A stretch of DNA of 64,000 nt from Lactococcus nasutitermitis (GTDB taxonomy: Bacteria > Bacillota > Bacilli > Lactobacillales > Streptococcaceae): positions 1 through 64,000 of the forward strand of contig NZ_BOVQ01000002.1 of NCBI RefSeq assembly GCF_018403765.1, read 5' to 3'. Shown here piece by piece: positions 1 to 9,164 of this stretch. A model generated the notes under the pieces. That model searched no databases, was not told where the DNA came from, and saw only the letters and a list, made by a program, of their open reading frames with translations. Position 1 is the stretch's first letter, and each line of letters opens with the position of its first letter. The translations under genes were made by a program, and so were the position numbers.

Positions 1-1853
1 CCATCCAAATCTTTTCCTAATGGATTCGTATCAGCTTTATCGTTGATTCCATCACCATCAGTATCGGCTTTGGTTGGATCTGTTCCTTTAGTCGCTTCTT
101 CCGCACCATTTAAACCATCGCCATCGGTATCTTGATCTAAAACAGTAATTTTTACAGTTGCTGTTATATTAGACAATGAAACTGGATCAACGTACGTAAC
201 TGTGGCAGTATATTCCCCAGGTGTATTTACATCAACTTTAGATAAATCAAATTGGACATTATCCAAATTACCTGCAGAACCATCAGCACTCGTGATTGTG
301 TTTACAAGTTTAGTTGTATCGACACTTTCTCCTACATTAATTGTTTGATCATTTGTTATAAGTGCACTCTTATCGGGCATATACACATAAGTTAAATCAT
401 ACCAACTAAATAATTCACCAGTACTTGATATTGAACCATCACGTAAGCCTTCGTTTTGATCTGCTATCATCTGAGAAATTGATGTATAACCCTTTTCTTG
501 GGCTAATTCAGCTAAGGTCTCACCATATACCCCATTTGCATCAGATAATTGGATAGTTGATTGAGCTAGATTAACTACATAACCTTTGACCACAGCAGGC
601 AATCTAAAATAATCCGTTTTATAATAACTATATTCAACCATATCAGCACTTAATTTATCGCCAGAGTCATTAACAAAATGGGTTATAAATTTCATGTCTG
701 GATGAGTTGGATTTGGATCAACATCATCTGTTAAGCCATCGCCATCGGTATCAGCTTTGGTTGGATCTGTTCCTTTAGCTGCTTCTTGACTATCTGTCAG
801 GCCATCGCCATCTAAGTCAGTTCCTAATGGGTTAGCATCATCTTTATCGTTGATTCCATCACCATCAGTATCGGCTTTGGTTGGATCCGTTCCTTTAGCT
901 GCTTCTTGGCTATCTGTCAGACCATCACCATCTAAGTCTTTTCCTAATGGATTCGTATCAGCTTTATCGTTGATTCCATCACCATCAGTATCGGCTTTGG
1001 TTGGATCTGTTCCTTTAGTCGCTTCTTCCGCACCATTTAAACCATCGCCATCGGTATCTTGATCTAAAACAGTAATTTTTACAGTTGCTGTTATATTAGA
1101 CAATGAAACTGGATCAACGTACGTAACTGTGGCAGTATATTCCCCAGGTGTATTTACATCAACTTTAGATAAATCAAATTGGACATTATCCAAATTACCT
1201 GCAGAACCATCAGCACTCGTGATTGTGTTTACAAGTTTAGTTGTATCGACACTTTCTCCTACATTAATTGTTTGATCATTTGTTATAAGTGCACTCTTAT
1301 CGGGCATATACACATAAGTTAAATCATACCAACTAAATAATTCACCAGTACTTGATATTGAACCATCACGTAAGCCTTCGTTTTGATCTGCTATCATCTG
1401 AGAAATTGATGTATAACCCTTTTCTTGGGCTAATTCAGCTAAGGTCTCACCATATACCCCATTTGCATCAGATAATTGGATAGTTGATTGAGCTAGATTA
1501 ACTACATAACCTTTGACCACAGCAGGCAATCTAAAATAATCCGTTTTATAATAACTATATTCAACCATATCAGCACTTAATTTATCGCCAGAGTCATTAA
1601 CAAAATGGGTTATAAATTTCATGTCTGGATGAGTTGGATTTGGATCAACATCATCTGTTAAGCCATCGCCATCGGTATCAGCTTTGGTTGGATCTGTTCC
1701 TTTAGCTGCTTCTTGACTATCTGTCAGGCCATCGCCATCTAAGTCAGTTCCTAATGGGTTAGCATCATCTTTATCGTTGATTCCATCGCCATCAGTATCG
1801 GCTTTGGTTGGATCCGTTCCTTTAGCTGCTTCTTGGCTATCTGTCAGGCCATC
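1..1853. repeat. Two direct tandem 927-bp repeats (309 codons)
   Basis: Copy 1 spans about 1-927 and copy 2 about 928-1853; positions 1 and 928 align, as do 94 and 1021. By eye the copies differ at only a few bases: two near the first junction (6 and 9 versus 933 and 936), one A/G change in a DxDxDG coding stretch (about 869 versus 1796), and the divergent end of copy 2. The array may continue off the left edge. Near-identity over about 900 bp implies recent duplication or ongoing gene conversion. Confidence 0.93.
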
Positions 1854-3995
1854 ATTATCAGTGTCATTTTCAACAATAGTCAAGGTACTTACAGCTGATA
1901 ATGTTTTTCCTGTAGTTGGATCAGTATAAGAAATCGGTACATCATAAACACCCGGTGTATTAAAATCAACACCACTATAATCTACATCTACCTGATCAGC
2001 TACAACATGATTCCCATCGTGGTCAGCAATATAATAAATCATTTCAGATTTTGGATAAGTATCCGCCGTATATTGTCCTGCAACAATTGTTTTTTGATTA
2101 TTATGAATTTCACTCTTATCTACAACAATAGTTAAAGTACTTACGGCTGATAATGCTTTCCCGGTAGTTGGATCAGTATAAGAAATCGGTACATCATAAA
2201 CACCTGGTGTGTTAAAATCAACTTGACTATAATCTACATCTATCTGATCAGCTTCAACATGATTTCCATCGTGGTCAGCAATATAATAAATCATTTCAGA
2301 TTTTGGATAAGTATCTGCCGTATATTGTCCTGCAACGATTGTTTTTTGATTATTATGAATTTCACTCTTATCTGCAACAACGGTTAAAGTACTTACGGCC
2401 AATACTGTCTTTCCTGTAGTTGGATCATTGTAAACTACTGGTACATTATAAACACCTGGTGTATTAAAATCAACACCACTATAATCTACATCAACATCTG
2501 AAGATGAATTGACATCAACGACATTGCCTTTTGAATCATGCGCATAATAAACCATTTCGGACTTTGGATAAGTCGCTGCTTTATACTGTCCTGCAATAAT
2601 TGTTTTTTGATTTGAATAAATAGCACTTTGATCGTTTGCGGTTGAAGATACATCATCTTTATCTGTATTAATAGGTGTGATATCCGAGTCTTCATCATCC
2701 GGAATACCATCTTTATCTCTATCCAAAACCATTAATGTAACCACGTTACTAAACATCTCTTGATTTCCTGGGTCAAGATCTTTAACAATCCCCCCAAGTA
2801 GAGGGACTTGTCCAAGAATATTTGTTAACAACCCCTTCATGGAAATACCAGCTTGAATATAAACCGCATCCCCATCTTCAAAGCCATATTCTTCAGGATT
2901 AAATGGAATTTTATCAGCATTACCCGTAGGATCTGTATAGAACAAATTCCATGTTTTTTTAACAGGATCGTAGTAGTAGTAGTTAACCTCTACAGAACTT
3001 AAAATTTGTAATAATCCTTTATCATAGGTAGTTGAAATAGTTGCACTATCACCACTGCCTATTTCTGTATTATCAGGAATTGGATTTGCATGAGATGTCA
3101 AACCTAGAGATTCTAAACTAACCGTACCAAATGTAACTGCTCGCAGTCCTCCATCAATTACATCTAAAATATTAGTTGATGCCACCTGTCCTTCTGGTTT
3201 AGGAGATACATCTGTTTTATAGAGATGAAGCAGTGTTTGAACATCCGGTTTTCTTTTTTCATTTGCTTTTTTAGCAGTAGTTGTTGCTGTTGTTGCAGAA
3301 GTTGCTGATGATTCTTCACTTGTGGCTGTTGCTGCAGAAGTTGCTGATGATTCTTCACTTGTGGCTGTTGCTGCAGAAGTTGCTGATGATTCTTCACTTG
3401 CGGTCGTTGCCGCAGAAGTTGCTGATGATTCTTCACTTGCGGCCATTGCCGCAAAAGCTGCTGATGATTCTTCACTTACGACCGTTGCTGCAGAAGTTGT
3501 TGGTGATTCTTCACTTGCGGTCGTTGCCGCAGAAGTTGCTGGTGTTTCTTCACTTATGGCTATTGTTGTAGAATCTGCTGGGGTTAATATTGATGCTGAA
3601 TAACTTTCTTTCCCCGCCTCATCCGTTATAGCAACAATCAATGAAACATTTGGTCCAACTTCAGCTGGAATTGCTACTGTGTATGCTCCAGTTTGATCTG
3701 TAGTTGTGGTTCCAACTATTGAACCATTCGTATCTTTAACTGTTACTTTAAAACCTGGTTGCCATATACCCGTTGCTGTATACCCATCCGTAACATTACC
3801 CGTCACTTTTGTTACACTTTGACTTGTTGATATCGAGGCAGTAGTACTACTTAAATTCTCCGATTGATTACTATTTGTATCTGCTTTACCAGTTAAACTA
3901 ACTGAACCTAAAAGTGTGGTTGCAATAACTACCCCCGCAAATAGCCATTGCTTTCCTGATTTCCAAGTTCTAAAACCTTGAACTTTTTTCCCCAT
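1..3995 (-). CDS. Large repetitive secreted/surface protein with KxYKxGKxW-type signal (3'-truncated by window edge)
   Basis: The reading frame is open from an ATG at 3995 (preceded by AGGAGTTA, a good ribosome site) to the left edge, so at least about 1,330 residues are present and the C-terminus, including any LPXTG anchor, is not visible. Residues 9-17 read RTWKSGKQW, a variant of the KxYKxGKxW motif of long signal peptides, followed by a hydrophobic stretch. Then come a carboxypeptidase-regulatory-like or Ig-like segment (about 60-130), seven 13-residue Ala/Ser/Glu/Thr repeats (about 142-233), a non-repetitive domain (about 248-418), three 84-residue Ig-like repeats (about 450-708), and DxDxDG thrombospondin-3-like calcium-binding motifs. 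The rest is two nearly identical 309-residue blocks containing a MucBP-like domain, an Ig-like domain and more DxDxDG motifs. A surface adhesin or matrix protein is the likely role (inference). It lies next to glycan genes and could be glycosylated, but nothing visible proves this. Confidence 0.85.
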   Translation of the reverse strand, partial: MGKKVQGFRTWKSGKQWLFAGVVIATTLLGSVSLTGKADTNSNQSENLSSTTASISTSQSVTKVTGNVTDGYTATGIWQPGFKVTVKDTNGSIVGTTTTDQTGAYTVAIPAEVGPNVSLIVAITDEAGKESYSASILTPADSTTIAISEETPATSAATTASEESPTTSAATVVSEESSAAFAAMAASEESSATSAATTASEESSATSAATATSEESSATSAATATSEESSATSATTATTTAKKANEKRKPDVQTLLHLYKTDVSPKPEGQVASTNILDVIDGGLRAVTFGTVSLESLGLTSHANPIPDNTEIGSGDSATISTTYDKGLLQILSSVEVNYYYYDPVKKTWNLFYTDPTGNADKIPFNPEEYGFEDGDAVYIQAGISMKGLLTNILGQVPLLGGIVKDLDPGNQEMFSNVVTLMVLDRDKDGIPDDEDSDITPINTDKDDVSSTANDQSAIYSNQKTIIAGQYKAATYPKSEMVYYAHDSKGNVVDVNSSSDVDVDYSGVDFNTPGVYNVPVVYNDPTTGKTVLAVSTLTVVADKSEIHNNQKTIVAGQYTADTYPKSEMIYYIADHDGNHVEADQIDVDYSQVDFNTPGVYDVPISYTDPTTGKALSAVSTLTIVVDKSEIHNNQKTIVAGQYTADTYPKSEMIYYIADHDGNHVVADQVDVDYSGVDFNTPGVYDVPISYTDPTTGKTLSAVSTLTIVENDTDNDGLTDSQEAAKGTDPTKADTDGDGINDKDDANPLGTDLDGDGLTDSQEAAKGTDPTKADTDGDGLTDDVDPNPTHPDMKFITHFVNDSGDKLSADMVEYSYYKTDYFRLPAVVKGYVVNLAQSTIQLSDANGVYGETLAELAQEKGYTSISQMIADQNEGLRDGSISSTGELFSWYDLTYVYMPDKSALITNDQTINVGESVDTTKLVNTITSADGSAGNLDNVQFDLSKVDVNTPGEYTATVTYVDPVSLSNITATVKITVLDQDTDGDGLNGAEEATKGTDPTKADTDGDGINDKADTNPLGKDLDGDGLTDSQEAAKGTDPTKADTDGDGINDKDDANPLGTDLDGDGLTDSQEAAKGTDPTKADTDGDGLTDDVDPNPTHPDMKFITHFVNDSGDKLSADMVEYSYYKTDYFRLPAVVKGYVVNLAQSTIQLSDANGVYGETLAELAQEKGYTSISQMIADQNEGLRDGSISSTGELFSWYDLTYVYMPDKSALITNDQTINVGESVDTTKLVNTITSADGSAGNLDNVQFDLSKVDVNTPGEYTATVTYVDPVSLSNITATVKITVLDQDTDGDGLNGAEEATKGTDPTKADTDGDGINDKADTNPLGKDLD
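1871..2640. repeat. Three tandem 84-codon Ig-like repeats
   Basis: Units start at about 1871, 2123 and 2375, spaced exactly 252 bp. Each encodes an Ig-like module with the pattern DKSEIHNNQKTIVAGQY, then YPKSEMVYY, then a VDFNTPGVYDVP strand and a VSTLT end. The unit at 2375 (N-terminal in the protein) is the most diverged and carries extra Asp/Ser residues. Confidence 0.88.
3296..3570. repeat. Seven tandem 39-bp repeats encoding 13-residue Ser/Ala/Glu units
   Basis: The unit encodes ATSEESSATSAAT-like peptides, in phase at 39-bp spacing (for example 3301 and 3379). Because 39 is a multiple of 3, unit gain or loss would keep the frame. This is a low-complexity stalk, probably extended, and a possible target for O-glycosylation. 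It also creates spurious open frames on the other strand. Confidence 0.85.
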
Positions 3996-4626
3996 AATTA
4001 ACTCCTAACTCCTTTTCTTCCAATGTTCGTTTCCAAAAAATCGTATTTCCCAGAAACAAACATATATATGTGCCATAAAAAATATGATTATTTCATACGA
4101 CAATTTATTATATAATAATAAAACAAATAATACAAGAATATTGTAATCATTGTGCTTAATATTTTTATATTTTGTCTAATTTTAGAAAATACGAACCTTA
4201 CCATTATATTTTGTGTTTATTTATTAACTTAACATAAAATTTATTACTTTAAAATACGGATTTTTCAATAATAAGTGGATGCCTATCTATTAATATCCAC
4301 AGTAATTGATTGATATTTAGCCAAAGTGAATAAGTTAATACCAAATTCTGAAACAAACTTAATAATGTCTATTATTAGAAACAATTCGTATCATTTTTCT
4401 CAAGAAGTTAAAATAAAAGAAGAATAAATTTCTTCACCCTTCTTCCATTTTGGATTTCTTGATTCTAAGACAAAATTTTTCATAATTGCACCATTATAAA
4501 TTAATTTATCTTGAAGGATTATAATCCCAATTTTCTAGTATCTATACCACAAAATTAAGAGTTATGAGATATTTCTATCAACAATTTTTAAATTACTTTT
4601 ATGATTTAACCTCTGTATATTCTTAC
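3996..4626. other. 630-bp AT-rich intergenic region
   Basis: Apart from the ribosome site and candidate promoter of the surface gene (4000-4135), I see no convincing gene, RNA or transposon remnant. No strong hairpin terminator follows wecB here. Confidence 0.6.
4107..4135 (-). promoter_or_regulatory. Candidate promoter of the surface protein gene
   Basis: On the minus strand a perfect TATAAT (4112-4107) lies 17 bp from TTGTAT (4135-4130). This predicts a leader of about 100 nt before the ATG at 3995. The -35 box matches only 3-4 of 6 positions, so this is tentative. Confidence 0.4.
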
Positions 4627-5727
4627 TCACAAAATTGATTTTAGTGCTTCAATTATTCGTTCACTAGCATACCCATCTCCATAAGGATTGGATGCTTTAG
4701 ACATTTCTTCATATCTTTTTTTATCCTTTAATAATTCATCTACTGCAAGGAATACATCATTCTCAGAAGTCCCAACTAGCTTTAATGTTTTTGCTTCAAC
4801 TCCCTCTGGACGCTCTGTTGTGTCTCTAAGAACTAAGACAGGCACTCCTAAAGAAGGCGCTTCTTCTTGTACTCCTCCTGAATCAGTCATAATTATATAA
4901 CTTTTATTTGCGAAGTTTTGAAAATCTATCACATTCAAAGGTTCAATGATATGAATTCGTTCTGAATCTAGCAAGATATTTTTAGCGTTTTCACGAACGT
5001 GGGGATTTTTATGAATAGGAAACACTACTTCAACGTCATCATGAATTTCTATTAATTTATTGATTGCTCGAAATACATTTTGCATTGGCTTACCAATATT
5101 CTCTCGCCGATGCATTGTAACTAAAATAATCTTTTTATTGTCTAGTGTACTCAAAAAACTATTAGAATAAGTATCAGAAATAGTATATCTCATAGCATCA
5201 ATCGACGTATTACCGGTAACGAATATATGTTTTGCCAAGTGATTCTCAGCTAATAGATTTTCTTTGCTTTTATTAGTTGGAGCAAAATATACATCTGCTA
5301 AAACATCTGTAAGTTGACGATTCATTTCTTCAGGAAAAGGTGAATTTTTATTCCAAGTTCTTAATCCTGCTTCTACATGGCCAATTTTTATCTGATGGTA
5401 GAACGCCGAAATTGAAGCTGCAATAGTAGTAGTAGTATCTCCATGAACCAAGACAATATCTGGTTTAACTTCGTTTAATATGGTATCAAGTTCTTCTAAT
5501 ATCCATCTTGTTATATCTGAAAGAGACTGGCCCTCTTTCATGATATTTAAATCGTAATCTGGAACAATATTGAAAATATCAAGCACTTGGTCTAACATTT
5601 GTCGATGTTGAGCTGTTACCACGACGATAGAGTCAAATTCTTCTTCCATTTCGATTGCTTTTATTAACGGAGCCATCTTTATAGCCTCTGGCCGCGTACC
5701 AAAAATTGTCATTATTTTCTTTTTCAT
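4627..5727 (-). CDS. wecB: UDP-N-acetylglucosamine 2-epimerase (non-hydrolysing)
   Basis: It interconverts UDP-GlcNAc and UDP-ManNAc in the cytoplasm, supplying ManNAc for surface polysaccharides. The 366-residue length is normal for the family. Residues 8-18 carry the N-terminal GTRPEAIKMAP signature, the substrate-binding HVEAGLRT segment is near 135, and the C-terminal TDSGGVQEEAP nucleotide-binding signature starts at 281, followed by RDTTERPEG. The ATG at 5727 lies 3 bp after the wecC stop, so the two genes are almost certainly co-transcribed. The ribosome site is weak, so translation may be coupled to wecC. The next enzyme in the pathway is WecC. Confidence 0.95.
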   Translation of the reverse strand: MKKKIMTIFGTRPEAIKMAPLIKAIEMEEEFDSIVVVTAQHRQMLDQVLDIFNIVPDYDLNIMKEGQSLSDITRWILEELDTILNEVKPDIVLVHGDTTTTIAASISAFYHQIKIGHVEAGLRTWNKNSPFPEEMNRQLTDVLADVYFAPTNKSKENLLAENHLAKHIFVTGNTSIDAMRYTISDTYSNSFLSTLDNKKIILVTMHRRENIGKPMQNVFRAINKLIEIHDDVEVVFPIHKNPHVRENAKNILLDSERIHIIEPLNVIDFQNFANKSYIIMTDSGGVQEEAPSLGVPVLVLRDTTERPEGVEAKTLKLVGTSENDVFLAVDELLKDKKRYEEMSKASNPYGDGYASERIIEALKSIL

Positions 5728-5730
5728 AAT

Positions 5731-6945
5731 TTAGAGTTTGTATGAGTTTTCTATAAAATTTTGTGTATCTAATAATAATTTGTTTTGTAACTTATTAATA
5801 TTTTCTTTAATGTGAGAATGGTTTTGCATTATAACAATAACTTCAGATTCTTCTAAAAATTGATCAAAATCAAAAACCTGGCTGTCCACAATTTTTTTGG
5901 TTACCATTGGATCATATACACGAAATGGTGTTGAAAATTTCTCAGACATTTTTTCAAACATTTGTAACGTTGGGCTTTCACGTACATCATCAACATCTGA
6001 TTTGTAAGTTAATCCATAAATCCCTATTTTATTTTTGTCTTTTATGCCATTTTCTTCCATAATTTCATGAATACGACTCAATACATGTTCTGGCATGCTT
6101 TCATTAATTTCTAAAGCCGTAGATATTAGGTTTGTTAATCTTGGATAGTCTCCAACTAAAAACCATGGATCTACGGGGATACAATGTCCGCCAACTCCTG
6201 GACCTGGATTTAAGATATTTACTCGCGGATGCATGTTAGCAATCTTTATAATTTCATAAACATCCATTTTTTCTTGATGCGCTAACTTAGTTAATTCATT
6301 TGCGAACGCAATATTAATAGCACGAAAGGTATTTTCGACCACTTTTGTCATTTCTGCTGTTCTAATTTCAGTTGTAGCAATTTCTCCTTCACAAAAGCTT
6401 GAATAAATATCTTTTACTTTTTGAGCTATCTTTAAATTATCTGCACCAATTGTTCGAGAATTTAAACGAAGTTCCTGAATCATTTGACCTGGTAAAATAC
6501 GTTCTGGTGCGTGTGCTAGATGAACATCAATTCCAACCTTATATCCAGATTCTTCAATCATTGGACGCACATATTGATCAATAGTTCCTGGGGATACTGT
6601 TGATTCAATCACAATTATAGCTTCTTTTTTACAAACCTTTAAAACTTGCTTTATCGCTCCAATCACGTATGATGGATCAATTTTTTTATTTACTTTGTTA
6701 TATGGGGTTGGAACACTTATGATGTAAAAATCACTTTCAGAATAACTCTCACTAAATTGAATTCCTTTTTCCAGAGCACTCTTAAAAAGAGATGTCAAGC
6801 CTTCCTCTTCAAAAGTTACTTTCCCGTTTCTAAGTGTCTCTATTACCTCTTTATTAATATCTGTACCAATAACTTCAACACCACTGTCTGCTAACATCAG
6901 AGCTGTTGGTAATCCAATATATCCTAGTCCTACTACATTAATCAT
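5731..6945 (-). CDS. wecC: UDP-N-acetyl-D-mannosamine dehydrogenase
   Basis: It oxidises UDP-ManNAc to UDP-ManNAcA with NAD+, completing the WecB-WecC pathway. The 404-residue product begins MINVVGLGYIGLPTA, a Rossmann NAD-binding motif, and has the catalytic-cysteine segment GPGVGGHCIPVDP in the second half and the C-terminal UDP-binding region with GLTYKSDVDDVRESP. I chose the ATG at 6945 because the family starts at this beta strand. A GTG at 6975 with a GGAG box 5 nt upstream would add ten basic residues and cannot be excluded. A UDP-glucose-type dehydrogenase is less likely given the adjacent wecB. Confidence 0.92.
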   Translation of the reverse strand: MINVVGLGYIGLPTALMLADSGVEVIGTDINKEVIETLRNGKVTFEEEGLTSLFKSALEKGIQFSESYSESDFYIISVPTPYNKVNKKIDPSYVIGAIKQVLKVCKKEAIIVIESTVSPGTIDQYVRPMIEESGYKVGIDVHLAHAPERILPGQMIQELRLNSRTIGADNLKIAQKVKDIYSSFCEGEIATTEIRTAEMTKVVENTFRAINIAFANELTKLAHQEKMDVYEIIKIANMHPRVNILNPGPGVGGHCIPVDPWFLVGDYPRLTNLISTALEINESMPEHVLSRIHEIMEENGIKDKNKIGIYGLTYKSDVDDVRESPTLQMFEKMSEKFSTPFRVYDPMVTKKIVDSQVFDFDQFLEESEVIVIMQNHSHIKENINKLQNKLLLDTQNFIENSYKL

Positions 6946-7100
6946 TTTACTCTCTTTTCTTTTTCCAATAAACACTATTACTCCAAATTCATATTTTATA
7001 TACTAAGGTGGAGTATGAATCTTCAACAAACTATACCTATTCAAATTATAAATTACTCCTTCTTTTTAATTTATATTGTATTCTATTCGCTATGCCGTAT

Positions 7101-8468
7101 TTATTCTCTTATTCTACGGAGATATCGTATTAAAAATAAAGTCATCGCTAATATAATACATATGTTTAAAAATATAGGTCTTAAATAAATATATTCATTT
7201 AGTGAAACAAAAAAATAACCTAAAATTAAAAACATATGCCCCAGCCAATTAACCTGAATTTTTACCCATTTTGCAGTTTGTTTTAACCGGATACTAGATA
7301 CAACTAAGAAGCCTAGAGCTCCAGAAATCGCTGCTCCTTGTACACCAATTACTGGAATCAGTACACAACTCATAACTATATTCACAACAGTTCCCCAAAT
7401 AGTTGTTGTAAATAATCCTTTAGTTTCCTTAGCTACAAGGTATGTAGTTCCAAGAAAACCTGAGATATTAGATAGCATTGCTGTCATCAAAAGTATAGGA
7501 ATAAATTTCCATGCTTCGTAGTATGAAGGTGCCACATAATAATGCATGAAAATTTTGACTACACTTATAATCAGAGTTGAAACATAAATCATTAAAGCAA
7601 CAACAACATTAAATGTAATTGAATAAATTTTTTCAACATCTTTTTCTTTTGCTGTCTTAACAGAAGATATTTGCCATGCGTTTTGAAACAAACTAAATAG
7701 AGTAAACATCATGGAGGGGAGTTTATTTGCTATTGCATATAACCCATTTCCTGCTGGACCAATAAAGATTAAAATAATGATTCGACTTATATCATTCGTC
7801 ATCCACCATGTAAAAGAATTTGGAATCATTGGCATGCTAAAGCGAAGCATTTCAAAAATTTTTTTTCGAGAAATTAAATTTTTATCCCAATAATGAAAGC
7901 CATTTCCGAAGATAACTAAAAAAAGAACCGTGGTATAATTAGAAATAATTAAAGAAAGTAAATAGCCCGTTAATCCGAATTTAAATACAATCATCAGTAA
8001 TATGTTTAGAATAGCATTAGCAACTGCTCCAACCACACCTGAAAATGCATAAAGTCGGATTTTATCTGTCCCACGAAAAAAATTTTGAAAAAAGTTTAGT
8101 AAAACAACTCCGCTAATATTAAAGGCAACCGCCCAAGCATATTTCACCTGAAATAGAAAAATAAACACCCCAATAATTATAGAGCTAGCAGCTCCAATCA
8201 TCGTCACGAATAAACCATTAGAAAAAACTTCTTCCTTTATGCTACTTTCACTTAAGGACCAACGAAAAACAGCAGTGAAGATATTTAATGATACGATAGG
8301 TAGCAACATACTAACTGTTGTATTTATCACATCTGAAATACCAAATGCAGTTGTAGATAAGATTGAAGTATAGATAGGAATCATGAAAAAAGAAACAAGC
8401 AAAGCTGAACCATTTCCTATAGCAAATATAAATGTATTCCCTACTAAACTTTTAAATATTTTATTCAT
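7101..8468 (-). CDS. Polysaccharide flippase, Wzx/PST family (second copy)
   Basis: An integral membrane protein of about 455 residues with roughly 12-14 hydrophobic segments, typical of the MATE/PST superfamily that flips undecaprenyl-linked oligosaccharides across the membrane. It starts MNKIFKSLVGNTFIF, with an amphipathic lead-in and a first helix containing FAIGNGSALLVSFF. The frame is open to 8579, but the upstream residues are not flippase-like and the ATG at 8468 has AGAAG upstream. It sits upstream of wecC-wecB and outside the compact eps operon, which has its own flippase, so it may serve a second, ManNAcA-containing glycan (inference). Confidence 0.85.
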   Translation of the reverse strand: MNKIFKSLVGNTFIFAIGNGSALLVSFFMIPIYTSILSTTAFGISDVINTTVSMLLPIVSLNIFTAVFRWSLSESSIKEEVFSNGLFVTMIGAASSIIIGVFIFLFQVKYAWAVAFNISGVVLLNFFQNFFRGTDKIRLYAFSGVVGAVANAILNILLMIVFKFGLTGYLLSLIISNYTTVLFLVIFGNGFHYWDKNLISRKKIFEMLRFSMPMIPNSFTWWMTNDISRIIILIFIGPAGNGLYAIANKLPSMMFTLFSLFQNAWQISSVKTAKEKDVEKIYSITFNVVVALMIYVSTLIISVVKIFMHYYVAPSYYEAWKFIPILLMTAMLSNISGFLGTTYLVAKETKGLFTTTIWGTVVNIVMSCVLIPVIGVQGAAISGALGFLVVSSIRLKQTAKWVKIQVNWLGHMFLILGYFFVSLNEYIYLRPIFLNICIILAMTLFLIRYLRRIRE

Positions 8469-8718
8469 ATTAATTCTTCTCACATTCGTTACTAATAACT
8501 CAAGTACGTTTTCTAAATTTATTGATTTAAAATCACAAAAATCCCTGTAGGCTACATAACAAGTATATTTATTCCACATTGTGAATTATTGCTGAAATCA
8601 TAAAAATAATTCTATCATAAAAAAACAATAAAGTGGTTTATAAAATATTTATTATAAAAAATAATTACTACATTTTATCAATAATTAAAAGCTCTTTTCT
8701 CAATCTCATCTCTAACAA

Positions 8719-8752
8719 AAAAGCAGAATATTATTTAAAATATTCTGCTTTT
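8719..8752. terminator. Perfect 14-bp-arm inverted repeat, probable bidirectional terminator
   Basis: Arms AAAAGCAGAATATT (8719-8732) and AATATTCTGCTTTT (8739-8752) flank a 6-nt loop. With A-runs and T-runs at both ends it could act on either strand, although no gene ends beside it. It may insulate the second flippase module. Confidence 0.6.
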
Positions 8753-9122
8753 AAAGCTTTATCTATATCTTAAACTTAACCAAGAATAATAAGGAAAGAG
8801 AAACTCATTCCCCAAATTTACTCCTCCTTCCTTTTATTCTATATCTAATTCAAAATTTATATAAAGCTAGATATCAAGTTATGGTTTTACGTATTAATAT
8901 TTTTATAATTACTTAAACATATTATTTACAAAATCATGTTTAAAATTTTTAAGAGAAATTGCAAGTAAAAAATAGATATAGTCTAACATTATGTAAGTTT
9001 TTAAACTTTGAGGGGTGCAACTCACTTATCACTTGACTCTCTTTTTTCACATTACTTAATCAAAAGCAATTGATATGAACTGTTTAATATAAAATTTTTA
9101 ATTAATTTCAACTTATTGATAT

Positions 9123-9161
9123 GATAAAAATCATGAATAGTGGCTATTTATGATTTTTATC
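9123..9161 (-). terminator. Long hairpin just after glf
   Basis: Arms of 18 bp (9123-9140 and 9144-9161) with one G-T wobble flank a 3-nt loop. It begins 4 bp beyond the glf stop, so it probably ends the eps operon transcript. The arms contain T5 and A5 stretches, but no separate U-tract follows. Confidence 0.6.
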
Positions 9162-9164
9162 TTT

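Larger units (their letters stand above)
8580..9164. other. AT-rich intergenic region between polysaccharide modules
   Basis: It contains two strong inverted repeats (8719-8752 and 9123-9161, listed separately). Otherwise I see no gene, RNA or transposase remnant. Confidence 0.6.

Noticed and set aside
850-1062. Small plus-strand frame within the large repeats
   Set aside because: It lies antisense to the surface protein gene and only reflects repeat periodicity.
1-2640. Tandem repeats considered as a CRISPR array
   Set aside because: The units are 252 and 927 bp, in coding phase, and have no unique spacers.
3281-3603. Open frames on the plus strand across the 39-bp repeats
   Set aside because: They are shadows of the Ser/Ala-rich repeat of the minus-strand surface protein and have no start signals or family similarity.
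8580-9164. Possible transposon or MITE remnant between flippase and glf
   Set aside because: Two hairpins exist, but no paired terminal repeats with target duplication and no transposase fragment.
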